A stretch of DNA of 64,000 nt from Nocardioides conyzicola (GCF_039543825.1 NZ_BAABKM010000002.1:838133-902132); one strand, 5' to 3'. Shown: positions 1 to 8,220, numbered from the stretch's first letter. The notes: generated by a model not told the origin, from the sequence alone. Program-made: numbers and translations.

Positions 1-1
1 C

Positions 2-160
2 GCCGTACGCATCCAGGACCAGCTCGACGCCGGTGCGGACAGCGTCATCCTGCACGGCGCCACACCCACCGAGCTCGCGCCGGTGCTGGACGCGTGGCGC
101 GAGATCCGCCCGGCCGAGCGGCTCGCCGGGCTGCCCACCAACCCGGGGCGGTCGCGATGA
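2..160 (+). CDS. C-terminal end of a probable LLM-class F420-dependent oxidoreductase (partial)
   Basis: The window opens inside a reading frame that ends at the TGA at 158-160. The 52 visible codons contain a segment reading DQLDAGADSVILHG followed by an acidic, arginine-rich tail. This resembles the last helix and strand of luciferase-like (bacterial luciferase/F420) TIM-barrel monooxygenases, where an Ala-Gly-Ala-Asp segment precedes the final strand. The stop overlaps the start of the next gene (ATGA at 157-160), so the two are probably co-transcribed. The assignment rests on a short tail and is tentative; the catalytic part lies outside the window. Confidence 0.5.
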   Translation, partial: AVRIQDQLDAGADSVILHGATPTELAPVLDAWREIRPAERLAGLPTNPGRSR

Positions 161-1176
161 TGCTCGAGGAGCTGACCGCCGCCTGGCTCGGCGAGGTCCT
201 GGGCCGCGAGGTCGGCGAGCTGGCCGTCGAGCAGGTCGGCACCGGCCAGATCGGGACCTGCTTCCGGCTCCGCTTCGGCGCGGACGAGTCGGTGCTCGTC
301 AAGCTGCCCCCTCCCGACACGTCCGCCCGCGACATGATGGCCGGCGCCTACCGGGGCGAGGTGCGGTTCTACCAGCAGCTCGCCGCGACCGTCGCCGTCC
401 GCACCCCTGACTGCCACCTCGCGGAGATCGCCGAGGACTCGGGGGACTTCGTGATCGTCCTCGAGGACATGGCGCCCGCCGAGCAGGGTGACCAGATCGC
501 GGGCTGCACCGGCGCCCAGGCCCGCGATGCCGTGGTCAACCTCGCCGGCCTGCACGGCCCGCGATGGTGCGACCCGACGCTGGCCGACATCGACACGCTC
601 TCGGTCAACGGCCCGGACGACATCGCCCTGCTGCTCGACATGTGGGAGCCGACCTGTGAGCTCTTCCTGTCCGGCCTCGGCGACCTCATCCCGGCCGAGG
701 ACGCCGCGACCCTGCGCGCCTGCGGGACCGTCATCGAGCGCTGGCTGCTGGCGCGCAGCGAGCGGTTCGCGCCGGTGCACGGCGACTACCGCCTCGACAA
801 CCTGCTCTTCCCGCCCGACGGCGGGGCCGGCGTGGTCGCCGTGGACTGGCAGACCCTGAGCCTGGCCCTCCCCGCCCGCGACCTCGCCTACTTCGTCGGC
901 ACCAGCCTCACCACCGACGACCGGCGGCTCCACGAGCGCGAGCTCGTGGCCGCCTACCACGCCGCGCTCACGTCGTACGGCGTCGAGGGCTACTCAGCCG
1001 AGCAGTGCTGGGACGACTACGTGTTCGCCATGATCCAGGGACCGCTCGTGTCGATCTTCGGCTGCGCCTACGGCACCCGGACCGAGCGGGGCGACCGGAT
1101 GTTCGCGGTGATGATCGCCCGCACCTGCGCGGCGATCCGCGACCTCGGCACGCTCGCGCTGGTCGCGGGCCAGTAG
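157..1176 (+). CDS. APH/EcKinase-like phosphotransferase family protein
   Basis: A 339-residue soluble protein with the aminoglycoside phosphotransferase/kinase-like fold. The Brenner motif HGDYRLDNLLF is visible (His208, catalytic Asp210, Asn215) and is followed by the metal-binding DWQT (Asp230). The spacing matches small-molecule kinases of the APH and ecdysteroid-kinase-like groups. The ATG at 157 is chosen because it overlaps the preceding TGA; a longer in-frame extension to 94 would run deep into the upstream gene. In actinobacteria such proteins often sit next to acyl-CoA or F420 enzymes of lipid or steroid metabolism, consistent with the neighbour upstream. The substrate cannot be deduced, and there is no reason to call it an antibiotic-resistance gene. 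Confidence 0.8.
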   Translation: MMLEELTAAWLGEVLGREVGELAVEQVGTGQIGTCFRLRFGADESVLVKLPPPDTSARDMMAGAYRGEVRFYQQLAATVAVRTPDCHLAEIAEDSGDFVIVLEDMAPAEQGDQIAGCTGAQARDAVVNLAGLHGPRWCDPTLADIDTLSVNGPDDIALLLDMWEPTCELFLSGLGDLIPAEDAATLRACGTVIERWLLARSERFAPVHGDYRLDNLLFPPDGGAGVVAVDWQTLSLALPARDLAYFVGTSLTTDDRRLHERELVAAYHAALTSYGVEGYSAEQCWDDYVFAMIQGPLVSIFGCAYGTRTERGDRMFAVMIARTCAAIRDLGTLALVAGQ

Positions 1177-1186
1177 GTTCGCAGGC

Positions 1187-2029
1187 ATGACGCTGCGACG
1201 TGGGTTGGTGCTGGGTGGCGGCGGGATCACCGGGATCGCGTGGGAGACCGGCCTGCTGTTCGGCCTCCAGGAGCTCGGGGTCGACGTGACCGAGGCCGAC
1301 GCCGTCGTCGGCACGTCGGCCGGGTCGGTCGTCGGCGCCCAGGTCACCACGGGCAACACGCTCGCGGACCTCTACGCCTACCAGGTCTCCACGCCTCGCC
1401 CGGCGCCGCTGGCGTCGATCGGGCCCGGCGTGATGGTCGGGTTCGCCTGGTCGATGCTGCGGGCCCGCGGCGAGCTGGAGGCCTTCGGCCGGCTGGTCGG
1501 CCAGTGGGCCGTGCGCCGGGCCGCCGCCGGCAGGACGCCGACCGTGGAGGAGCGCTTCGCCGCCATCCGCGAGCGGCTGCCGGTCCAGGAGTGGGCCGGC
1601 GACGGCCGGTTGCTGGTCACCGCCGTTGACGCCACCAGCGGCGCGCTCCGCGTCTTCGACGGCTCCGACGGCGTCTCGCTGGTCGAGGCGGTCGCCGCGA
1701 GCTGCGCCGTACCCGGCGTCTACCCGCCCGTCCCGATCGACGGCCGTCCCTACATCGACGGCGGCGCCCGGTCGGGCTCGAACGCCGACCTGCTCGCCGA
1801 CTGCGACCGAGTGCTCGCGTTCACCCCCGTGGACCGCGCCTTCGGGCCGATGCGGACCGCCGGCCAGCTGCTCGGGTCGGTCCCCCACCTGGTGGTCTCA
1901 CCCGACGCGGACTCGGTGGCCGCGATCGGCAAGAACGTCCTCGACCCCGCCCGGCGCCCGGCCTCCGCACGGGCCGGCTTCGCGCAGGCCACCGCCGTCG
2001 CGCCGCTCGCCCGGGAGATCTGGTCGTGA
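1187..2029 (+). CDS. Patatin-like phospholipase family protein
   Basis: 280 residues with the patatin Ser-Asp dyad: an N-terminal glycine-rich oxyanion loop (GGGGITGIAWE), the nucleophile elbow GTSAG with Ser44, and the DGG motif with Asp191. These proteins hydrolyse acyl esters of phospholipids or other lipids, usually at the cytoplasmic face of the membrane. No signal peptide or membrane segment is visible. A -10-like TAGGTT at 1174-1179, whose first three bases are the stop codon of the upstream gene, lies 7 nt before the ATG, so the gene may also be read from its own leaderless transcript. The last codon overlaps the next gene (GTGA). Confidence 0.85.
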   Translation: MTLRRGLVLGGGGITGIAWETGLLFGLQELGVDVTEADAVVGTSAGSVVGAQVTTGNTLADLYAYQVSTPRPAPLASIGPGVMVGFAWSMLRARGELEAFGRLVGQWAVRRAAAGRTPTVEERFAAIRERLPVQEWAGDGRLLVTAVDATSGALRVFDGSDGVSLVEAVAASCAVPGVYPPVPIDGRPYIDGGARSGSNADLLADCDRVLAFTPVDRAFGPMRTAGQLLGSVPHLVVSPDADSVAAIGKNVLDPARRPASARAGFAQATAVAPLAREIWS

Positions 2030-2205
2030 GCGAGCGCAAGGTCAGCTGGTCGCTCCTCGTGGTCGCGCTGCTGCTGCTCGTCCCCGTCGCGGGCGGCGTC
2101 GCCCTGCTGACGTACGACGGCGGCAAGGCCCTCGGCCTCGCGCTGATCGGGTTCTTCGGCGCCGGCGTCGTCGTGCTGGGGCGCAAGGCACTCACCGGAG
2201 GTTGA
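2026..2205 (+). CDS. Small two-helix membrane protein
   Basis: A 59-residue protein starting at GTG 2026, which overlaps the stop of the patatin gene by 4 nt. It has two hydrophobic stretches (about residues 9-29 and 36-52) separated by a short polar turn (TYDGGK) and ends with a basic RKALTGG tail. No family is recognised. The tight overlap and high-GC codon use support it being real and co-translated with the patatin-like lipase; it might anchor or modulate that enzyme, which is only inference. Confidence 0.6.
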   Translation: MSERKVSWSLLVVALLLLVPVAGGVALLTYDGGKALGLALIGFFGAGVVVLGRKALTGG

Positions 2206-2224
2206 TTCGTGAGTGGTGACCGTT

Positions 2225-2280
2225 GAGTCGGGAGTTCTGACCACCAGAAGTCCCGACTCGACCGTCAGAAGTCCCGACTC
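2225..2280. terminator. Inverted repeat between convergent genes (probable bidirectional terminator)
   Basis: The arm GAGTCGGGAGTTCTGA at 2225-2240 pairs with TCAGAAGTCCCGACTC at 2265-2280 at 15 of 16 positions. A second copy of the right-hand arm (AGAAGTCCCGACTC) at 2246-2259 makes an alternative, shorter hairpin, so two stems compete. The structure sits at the convergent end of the patatin operon and tam. The tam stop codon (2265-2267) lies in the right arm. There is no T-run, as is common in high-GC actinobacteria. Confidence 0.6.
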
Positions 2281-3047
2281 GACGCGAGCTGGGCCACGAC
2301 GAAGACCCGGCGGAAGGGCAGCACGACGCCGTACGCGTGCTCGGGGTACGCCGCCGCGAGCCGCCGCTTGAACTCCGCCTCGAAGCCCGGCCGCAGGTCG
2401 TCGGGCAGCGCCTGCAGGGTGGGCCGGGCGCCGGTCCCGGAGACCCAGGTGAAGACCGGGTCCGGGCCGGTGAGCAGGTGCAGGTACGTCGTCTCCCACG
2501 CATCGACCCGGCAGCCGAGGCCGGCGAGGACGTCGAGGTAGACGGCCGGGTCGTGGCTGCTCGGGACGGCGACGCCGGCGGTGTGCTCGGCGTACGGCGC
2601 CTCCGCGGCCAGCTCGTCGCGGATCGTGTGGCTGGGCTCGTCGAAGTTGCCGGGCACCTGGAAGGCGAACCACCCGCCGGGTGCGACCTGCCCGACGAGT
2701 GCCGGCAGCAGGTCGAGGTGGCCGGGGACCCACTGCAAGGTGGCGTTGGAGACGAGCACGTCGACGCGCTCCGGGGGCGCCCACGACCGCAGGTCGGCGA
2801 CGTCGAAGGCGACCCGCGGCTCGGTCGCGCGAGCGGACGCGATCATCTCCGGGCTGGAGTCGAGCCCGACGACGTCGGCGTCCGGCCAGCGGTCCGCGAG
2901 CAGCGCGGTGAGGTTGCCGGGACCGCAGCCGAGGTCGACGACGGTGCGCGGTGCGGTGGCGCCGATCCGCGTCAGGAGGTCGACGAACGGGCGGCCGCGC
3001 TCGTCGGCGTACGTCAGGTAGCGGTCGGGGTCCCAGGTGTGCGTCAT
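2265..3047 (-). CDS. tam: Trans-aconitate 2-methyltransferase
   Basis: 260 residues, the usual length for Tam. The start reads MTHTWDPDRYLTYADERGRPF, typical of the family, then the SAM-binding motif I VVDLGCGPGNLT (about 34-45), an acidic residue ending the next strand (GLDSSPEM), and SNATLQWVP. Tam methylates trans-aconitate, an inhibitory by-product of aconitase, using S-adenosylmethionine in the cytoplasm. The gene diverges from a MarR regulator across a 64-bp space holding a perfect operator. I recall this same tam/tamR arrangement from Streptomyces, where TamR controls tam during oxidative stress. A TTGACA (3082-3077) and GACGAT (3059-3054) pair with 17-nt spacing would give a leaderless message. 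Confidence 0.88.
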   Translation of the reverse strand: MTHTWDPDRYLTYADERGRPFVDLLTRIGATAPRTVVDLGCGPGNLTALLADRWPDADVVGLDSSPEMIASARATEPRVAFDVADLRSWAPPERVDVLVSNATLQWVPGHLDLLPALVGQVAPGGWFAFQVPGNFDEPSHTIRDELAAEAPYAEHTAGVAVPSSHDPAVYLDVLAGLGCRVDAWETTYLHLLTGPDPVFTWVSGTGARPTLQALPDDLRPGFEAEFKRRLAAAYPEHAYGVVLPFRRVFVVAQLASSRDF

Positions 3048-3053
3048 GACGTC

Positions 3054-3105
3054 ATCGTCTGCCCGATTTATCTTGATGTCAAGATTCTCGACGCTCCGGT
3101 ACGCT
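3054..3105. promoter_or_regulatory. Divergent tam/marR promoters with perfect MarR-type operator
   Basis: ATCTTGATGTCAAGAT at 3070-3085 is a perfect 7-2-7 inverted repeat, a typical MarR-family operator. On the minus strand the tam -35 TTGACA (3082-3077) lies inside the palindrome and its -10 GACGAT is at 3059-3054, 6 nt before the tam ATG. On the plus strand a TACGCT -10 at 3100-3105 lies 6 nt before the marR ATG (3112). A dimer bound at the palindrome would block tam directly and could also repress its own gene. Confidence 0.75.
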
Positions 3106-3111
3106 CGACCC

Positions 3112-3600
3112 ATGCGGGACGAGGTCGACGAGCTGGTCGAGGCGTGGGCGAGCCAACGCCCCGACCTCGACCTCGCGCCGGTCGAGGTCTTCAGCCGGAT
3201 CAGCCGGCTCGGCCGCCACCTCGACCTGGCCCGCAAGGACGCCTTCACCTCCGCGCAGGTGGAGTCCTGGGAGTTCGACGTGCTGGCCGCGCTGCGGCGG
3301 GCGGGCGCGCCGTACGAGCTGTCCCCCGGCAAGCTGCTGCGCGAGACGCTCGTGACCAGCGGGACCATGACCAACCGGGTCGACCGCCTCGTCGACCGCG
3401 GCCTGGTCGAGCGCCTCCCGGACCCGCACGACCGCCGCGGCGTCCTGGTGCGACTCACGCCGGAGGGCAAGGTCGCGGTGGACAGCGCGTTCGAGAAGCT
3501 CCTGGACGCCGAGCAGACGTTCCTGGCCGGGCTCCCCGAGAAGGACCGGGTCAAGCTGGCCGGGCTGCTGCGCACGCTGCTGTCGCCCTTCGCGGGCTGA
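3112..3600 (+). CDS. MarR family regulator divergent from tam (TamR-like)
   Basis: 162 residues with the MarR winged helix-turn-helix: LLRETLVTSGTMTNRVDRLVDRGLVERLPDPHDRRGVLVRLTP, where TNRVDRLVDRGLVERL is the recognition helix and DPHDRRGVLV the wing. The helical N-terminus (ELVEAWASQRPDLDLAPVEVFSRI) is typical of the PecS/TamR-like group. The start ATG 3112 is preferred over an upstream in-frame ATG at 3037 because a TACGCT box lies 6 nt before it and the upstream extension would cover the operator. Probable ligands by analogy with TamR are citrate, aconitate or isocitrate. Only 5 nt separate it from the histidine kinase gene, so both may share a transcript. Confidence 0.85.
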   Translation: MRDEVDELVEAWASQRPDLDLAPVEVFSRISRLGRHLDLARKDAFTSAQVESWEFDVLAALRRAGAPYELSPGKLLRETLVTSGTMTNRVDRLVDRGLVERLPDPHDRRGVLVRLTPEGKVAVDSAFEKLLDAEQTFLAGLPEKDRVKLAGLLRTLLSPFAG

Positions 3601-3605
3601 GCACC

Positions 3606-4817
3606 GTGGAGTCTCGACGTCGCGCCGTCGCCGGCGGGTGCTGGCTGCTGGTCGCCGCGGCGTTCCTGCTGCTGCCCGCGCTCGCCGAGTCGGACCCCAC
3701 CGCGCATATCCCGGCGGTGGCGTCGCTCGGGTGGTGGGCCGGCGCCGTCCTGCTGACGGCCCAGGCCGGCCTGCTCCTCCGGGCCTGGCACACGCCGCGG
3801 GCCGTGCTGGTCGCCGTCGCCGCGATGGCGCCGCTCGCGGCGCTGGCCGGCCTCGACGACGCCACCAACCTGACCTCGCTGGCCGTCATGGTCGCGACGT
3901 ACGTCGCCGCGACGTGCCGCCCGGTCGCCACGCTGTGGCCCGCACTCGTGGCCGCCGCCGCGCTGGTCACCGCCGGCGGGATCATCAGCGGCGTCCGCAC
4001 CGACACCGAGGCCTCGGCGGCCGTCGGCGGGTCGCTGCTGCAGGCGGTCGGCTCCGTCGGCCTGGCCCTGCTGGTGGCCCTGATCGTCAGCTCGCGACGC
4101 GAGGTCCGGCTGGCGCGGGAGCGTCAGGTGGAGGCGCTCGAGCGCGAGCAGACCGCCTTGGTGCAGGCGGCGATCGCGCGCGAGCGGACCGCCATGGCCC
4201 GGGAGCTCCACGACATCGCCGCGCACCACCTGTCGGGGATCGCCGTGATGACGGCCGCCATCGCGACCCAGATCGACACGGACCCGGCCGCGGCCAAGCT
4301 CGCGGTCGGGCAGGTGCGCCGGGAGAGCACCGAGGTGCTGCGCGACCTGCGCAGCCTGGTCGGCCTGCTGCGCGAGGACCAGGAGGCCGGCGACACCCGT
4401 CCCGAGAACCTCCAGGGCATCGCGGCCCTGGTCGGCGACCGCGCCGGTGCCGGGCAGCCGGTCGACCTGACCGTCCTCGGCGGCCCCGAACGGCCCGACC
4501 CCGGCGTGGGTCCGCTCGCCCAGCTGGCGGCGTACCGGATGGTCCAGGAGTCGCTGGCCAACGCGGCCCGTCACGCGCCCGGTGCGGCGACGCACGTGGT
4601 CATCGACGAGCGCGAGCCCACGACGGTCCGGGTGACCGTCGCCAACGACCCGAGCCTCGGCGCCCGTGCGCAGCCCGGGTCGGGCTTCGGGCTGGTCGGG
4701 ATGCGCGAGCGCGCCGAGCTCACGGGGTCGGCGCTCGAGGCCGGCCCCACCGACGAGGGCGGCTGGCGGGTGTCGCTGGTGCTGCCGCGCGAGCAGACGG
4801 ACGAGGAGGACGCATGA
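3606..4817 (+). CDS. Sensor histidine kinase (HisKA_3 type)
   Basis: 403 residues starting at GTG 3606, 5 nt after the MarR stop. The N-terminal half has about five or six hydrophobic segments with very short loops, so sensing is probably within or near the membrane. A coiled-coil-like linker (about 165-195) leads to the dimerisation/phosphoacceptor motif RELHDIAAHHLSGI with His202. The C-terminal HATPase_c domain shows the N box (ESLANAARHAP) and G box (GFGLVGMRERAELTGS). It should phosphorylate the response regulator encoded immediately downstream (ATGA overlap at 4814-4817). The following ABC exporter genes are the likely target, as in many Firmicute and actinobacterial sensor/exporter modules. 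Confidence 0.9.
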   Translation: MESRRRAVAGGCWLLVAAAFLLLPALAESDPTAHIPAVASLGWWAGAVLLTAQAGLLLRAWHTPRAVLVAVAAMAPLAALAGLDDATNLTSLAVMVATYVAATCRPVATLWPALVAAAALVTAGGIISGVRTDTEASAAVGGSLLQAVGSVGLALLVALIVSSRREVRLARERQVEALEREQTALVQAAIARERTAMARELHDIAAHHLSGIAVMTAAIATQIDTDPAAAKLAVGQVRRESTEVLRDLRSLVGLLREDQEAGDTRPENLQGIAALVGDRAGAGQPVDLTVLGGPERPDPGVGPLAQLAAYRMVQESLANAARHAPGAATHVVIDEREPTTVRVTVANDPSLGARAQPGSGFGLVGMRERAELTGSALEAGPTDEGGWRVSLVLPREQTDEEDA

Positions 4818-5479
4818 TCCGGGTCGTGGTGGCCGACGACCAGGCGCTGGTGCGCGCCGGCCTGAGCACGCTGCTCGGTGCCGAGCCCGACATCGAGGTC
4901 GTGGGCACAGCGGCGGACGGGGACGAGGCGGTCGCGATGGCGCGCGAGCTGCGGCCCGACGTCGTCTGCATGGACATCCGGATGCCGGGCCGGGACGGGA
5001 TCAGCGCGACCCGGGCGCTGTGCGGCCCGGGGGTCGAGGACCCGGTGCCGGTGCTGGTGCTGACGACGTTCGACATCGACGACTACCTCTTCGGCGCCCT
5101 GGAGGCCGGGGCCTCCGGCTTCCTGCTCAAGGACGCCGACCCCGCCGTGCTGGTCCAGGCGGTGCGGTCCGTGGCTGCGGGCAACGGCACCCTCGACGAC
5201 GCCCTGACCAAGCGGGTGCTGCGCGAGGTCGTCGACCGACGGCAGACCCAGCCGGTCAGCGCCGGCCGCGGGACCGACCTGCTCACCGCGCGGGAGCTGG
5301 AGATCGTGCTGCTGCTGGCCCAGGGCATGTCCAACGACGAGATCGCCCGCGAGCTGGTGCTCGAGCAGTCGACGGTGAAGTCCCACCTGGCCCGCATCCT
5401 GCCCAAGCTGGGCGTCCGCTCCCGCCTGCAGGCAGCCGTCTGGGCCTACCAGAACAAGGTCGTCGACCTCCCGGACTGA
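4814..5479 (+). CDS. NarL/LuxR-type two-component response regulator
   Basis: 221 residues. The receiver domain has the acidic pair DD at 8-9, phosphoacceptor Asp54 (VVCMDIRMPG), a conserved Thr (VLTTFD) and the Lys of LLKDAD. A GerE/LuxR helix-turn-helix follows near the C-terminus (LTARELEIVLLLAQGMSNDEIA ... STVKSHLARILPKLGVRSR). It is the partner of the kinase just upstream (overlapping start and stop). A perfect TGCATC/GATGCA palindrome 19 nt after its stop, about 60 nt upstream of the ABC transporter start, is a plausible binding site, which would make it the regulator of that transporter. Confidence 0.9.
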   Translation: MIRVVVADDQALVRAGLSTLLGAEPDIEVVGTAADGDEAVAMARELRPDVVCMDIRMPGRDGISATRALCGPGVEDPVPVLVLTTFDIDDYLFGALEAGASGFLLKDADPAVLVQAVRSVAAGNGTLDDALTKRVLREVVDRRQTQPVSAGRGTDLLTARELEIVLLLAQGMSNDEIARELVLEQSTVKSHLARILPKLGVRSRLQAAVWAYQNKVVDLPD

Positions 5480-5497
5480 CCGGTCGACGCGGGTGCC

Positions 5498-5513
5498 TGC
5501 ATCGAAAGATGCA
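5498..5513. promoter_or_regulatory. Perfect palindrome TGCATCGAAAGATGCA upstream of the ABC exporter
   Basis: A 6-4-6 inverted repeat (TGCATC, GAAA, GATGCA). It lies about 62-77 bp upstream of the ABC ATPase start; with the TAGCGT -10 at 5563-5568 and a leaderless start at 5576 this is the usual activator distance. As RNA it would be a 6-bp stem with a GAAA tetraloop, so a hairpin role after the regulator gene is the alternative reading. Confidence 0.5.
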
Positions 5514-5575
5514 ACCTGGGGATCTCCTCACGACGGCTCTCGTACGGCGGTCGCGCGGCTCCTAGCGTCGATGAC

Positions 5576-6328
5576 ATGAACTCCCCCACCAGCACCGCCA
5601 CCATGGCCCCACCGGCCGTGCACCTCATCGACGTCCACAAGACCTATCCCGGCGCCGAGCCCGTGCACGCCGTGCGCGGCGTCTCGCTCGCCCTCCCCAC
5701 CGGCTCGTTCACCGCCGTCATGGGCCCGTCCGGGTCCGGCAAGTCGACCCTGCTCAGCTGCGCCGCCGGCCTCGACACCCCCACCAGCGGCCGGATCCTG
5801 GTCGGCGACCGCGAGATCGGCTCCCTGTCGAGCGACGCCCTGACCCGCTTCCGTCGCGAGCACGTCGGCTTCGTCTTCCAGTCCTACAACCTGATCGGGC
5901 ACCTGACGGTGATCGACAACATCCGGCTGCCGATGGTGCTGGCCCGCCGCGAGCCCGACCCGGGCTGGCTCGCCGAGCTGGTCGCCGCCGTCGGGCTGAC
6001 CGGGCTCGAGGACCGCCGCCCGGGGGAGCTGTCCGGCGGGCAGGCCCAGCGGGTCGCCATCGCCCGGGCGCTGCTCCCCCGCCCCACCGTGGTCCTCGCC
6101 GACGAGCCCACCGGTGCCCTCGACTCCCGCACGGGCACCCAGGTGCTCGAGGTCCTGCGCGAGACCGCACGGCGCCTCGGTCAGACCGTCGTCGTGGTCA
6201 CCCACGACCCTCGCGTCGCGGCTGCCGCCGACCGGGTCCTCTTCCTCGCCGACGGCCGGCTCGTCGACCAGCTCGACCAGCCCACCGTCGAGCAGATCAC
6301 CGCGCGCATGATCGCGCTGGGGCGGTGA
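5576..6328 (+). CDS. ABC transporter ATP-binding protein (MacB/LolD-type)
   Basis: 250 residues with Walker A GPSGSGKST, Q-loop FVFQSYNLIGHLTV, signature LSGGQAQR, Walker B VVLADEPTGALD and H-loop VVVTHD. The FQSYNL and ADEPTGALD sequences are characteristic of the MacB/LolD/FtsE subclass, which uses ATP hydrolysis to drive an FtsX-type permease for lipoprotein, peptide or antibiotic release. The gene has its own -10-like TAGCGT (5563-5568), 7 nt before the ATG. It overlaps the permease gene by 4 nt. Position behind a two-component system suggests regulated export of, or resistance to, an envelope-active compound; the compound is unknown. Confidence 0.92.
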   Translation: MNSPTSTATMAPPAVHLIDVHKTYPGAEPVHAVRGVSLALPTGSFTAVMGPSGSGKSTLLSCAAGLDTPTSGRILVGDREIGSLSSDALTRFRREHVGFVFQSYNLIGHLTVIDNIRLPMVLARREPDPGWLAELVAAVGLTGLEDRRPGELSGGQAQRVAIARALLPRPTVVLADEPTGALDSRTGTQVLEVLRETARRLGQTVVVVTHDPRVAAAADRVLFLADGRLVDQLDQPTVEQITARMIALGR

Positions 6329-8220
6329 CGGCGATGACCACGACAGACGTGAAGCAGGCCTGGACGTCGGTGCGCGCCCACCGTGGGAGCCTCACCGGGA
6401 CGTTCCTGGTGATCGCGCTCGCGGCCGCGCTGCTCGCCGCGACCGGTCGCCTGCTCGAGTCCGGGCTGCGTGCCTCCGGCACCGAGGACGACACCGGGAT
6501 GCTGGCCGCCCTCGCCGGGTCCTTCGCCGGCACGGCGCTGGTGGTCGTCGTGCTCGTCGTCGCCTCCACGGTGACGCTGGCGCTGCGCCAGCGCCGCCGC
6601 GAGCTGGCCCTGCTGCGCGCTGTCGGCGCCACCCGGACGCAGGTACGCCGCGCGATCGGCACCGAGCTGCTGCTGCTCACGCTGCTGGCCGCACCGCTCG
6701 GTGCCGTCCCCGGGCTCGCCGCTGCCGGGCTGACCCGGCCGCTGCTCCGCGACGCGGGCATGCTGGGTGACGGCACCCCTCTCGTGCTCGCCCCCACGGC
6801 GGCTGTCGCCGCGGTCGTGCTGTTGCTCCCCGTGGCGCTCCTGGCCGGCCGGCTCGCGACCCGCGAGACGCTGCGGCAGCCCCCGACCGCCGCCGTGCGC
6901 GACAGCGGCGTCGAGCAGCGTGAGGTCGGGAGGGTGCGGCGCACCCTCGCGACCGTCCTGGCCGCTGTCGGGTTGCTGGCCGCCGGCTCGCCCCTCGTGG
7001 TGCCGGGCACGGTCGGCAGCGCCTCCGCCGCCACGTCCGCGCTGCTGCTCGTCGCGGCCGCGGCACTGGCCGGGCCGCTCCTGGTCACCTGGCTGCTCGA
7101 CCGCACGGGTGCGCTCTCCGGTCGGGTACGCCGCCCCGCCGCGCGGCTCGCCCTCGCCAACAGCCGCGGCTTCTCGCGTCGTCTCGCCACCGTCGTCGTC
7201 CCGCTCGCGGTGATGGTCGCCGTCGGCACCGTGCAGGGCAGCGTCAACAGCGCCGTCGTCTCGGCCGGCAACGAGCAGCTGCGCGCCGGGCTGAAGGCCG
7301 ACCTGGTCGTCTCGGCCACGGACGACGCTCCCCTCGACGCGGGCGCCGTGGCGGCTGCTCCCGGCGTCGAGCACGCCTACCCGCTGGCCGGCGTCACCGC
7401 GCAGGTCCGCACCGACGACGAGGACGTGCCGGGCCTCTCGGCCCTGTCCTGGGAGTCGATGCCGCTCAGCGTGCTGCCCGAGGGCGGCACCGGCACGGCG
7501 TACGACCCCGGGGTGGTGGCGGGCTCGCTGAAGGCGCTCGACGAGCCGGGCACCGTCGCCGTCAGCACGGACGCCCGCTTCGAGACCGGGCACGGGCTCG
7601 GCGACGAGGTCGAGGCACGGCTGCCCGGCGACCGCGTCACGACGATGCGCGTCGTCGCCGTCTACGAGCGGGGCCTGGGCTTCGGTGGCTACCTCGTCGG
7701 CGCGCCGACGATGGCCGCCGAGGGCGTCCCGACGCCGACCGACACCGTCCTGGTGGAGACCGCCGACCCGACCTCGGTGCGCCAGGAGCTGGCGGACCAG
7801 GGCATCACCGCGACCGCGCCGGCGGCGTACGCCGACAGCGCCACCACCGCCGACGCCGGTGAGCAGCGGCTCTCGCTGGTGCTGCTGCTCGCGCTGCTCG
7901 CGTTCGTGGCGGTCGCCGCCGCGAACGCCCTGGTGATGGCCACCGCGGGTCGGCGCGACGAGCTCGTGCTCCTGCGCCGCACCGGCGCGACCCGTCGCCA
8001 GCTGGTGACGATGTCGCTGGTCGAGGCGCTGGTGACGGCAGCCGTGGCGTGGCTGGTCGGCACCGTCGCCGTCGTGCCCGCGGTGATCGGGGTCAGCGCC
8101 GGGCTGCTCGGGTTCGCGGTCCCCGCCGTCGACCTCACGACGTACGGCGTGCTCAGCCTGGTCGTGCTGGTGGTGTCGGTCGGCTCCATCGTGCCGACCG
8201 TCGCCGCGCGGTCGAGGTGA
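6325..8220 (+). CDS. FtsX-like permease of a MacB-type ABC exporter
   Basis: 631 residues. The layout is an N-terminal membrane segment (about 23-40), a block of hydrophobic segments (about 62-80, 112-130, 145-172, 210-255), a long extracellular domain (about 300-510), and a C-terminal block of three segments (about 515-625). The two RR-T-A-TR-Q motifs (AVGATRTQVRR and RTGATRRQLVT) mark the duplicated FtsX cores. It is the membrane partner of the preceding ATPase, with a GTGA overlap. GTG 6325 is used; ATG 6334 is a possible alternative start. The gene ends directly against the convergent abcF stop with no spacer. Confidence 0.88.
   Translation: MTAMTTTDVKQAWTSVRAHRGSLTGTFLVIALAAALLAATGRLLESGLRASGTEDDTGMLAALAGSFAGTALVVVVLVVASTVTLALRQRRRELALLRAVGATRTQVRRAIGTELLLLTLLAAPLGAVPGLAAAGLTRPLLRDAGMLGDGTPLVLAPTAAVAAVVLLLPVALLAGRLATRETLRQPPTAAVRDSGVEQREVGRVRRTLATVLAAVGLLAAGSPLVVPGTVGSASAATSALLLVAAAALAGPLLVTWLLDRTGALSGRVRRPAARLALANSRGFSRRLATVVVPLAVMVAVGTVQGSVNSAVVSAGNEQLRAGLKADLVVSATDDAPLDAGAVAAAPGVEHAYPLAGVTAQVRTDDEDVPGLSALSWESMPLSVLPEGGTGTAYDPGVVAGSLKALDEPGTVAVSTDARFETGHGLGDEVEARLPGDRVTTMRVVAVYERGLGFGGYLVGAPTMAAEGVPTPTDTVLVETADPTSVRQELADQGITATAPAAYADSATTADAGEQRLSLVLLLALLAFVAVAAANALVMATAGRRDELVLLRRTGATRRQLVTMSLVEALVTAAVAWLVGTVAVVPAVIGVSAGLLGFAVPAVDLTTYGVLSLVVLVVSVGSIVPTVAARSR

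Noticed and set aside
157..1176. Aminoglycoside resistance kinase
   Set aside because: The Brenner motif is shared by many small-molecule kinases; length and neighbours give no support for drug resistance.
968..5479. Long arginine/glycine/proline-rich frames antisense or in other frames to real genes
   Set aside because: In very GC-rich DNA these are shadow frames; they have no domains and the opposite frames carry clear motifs.
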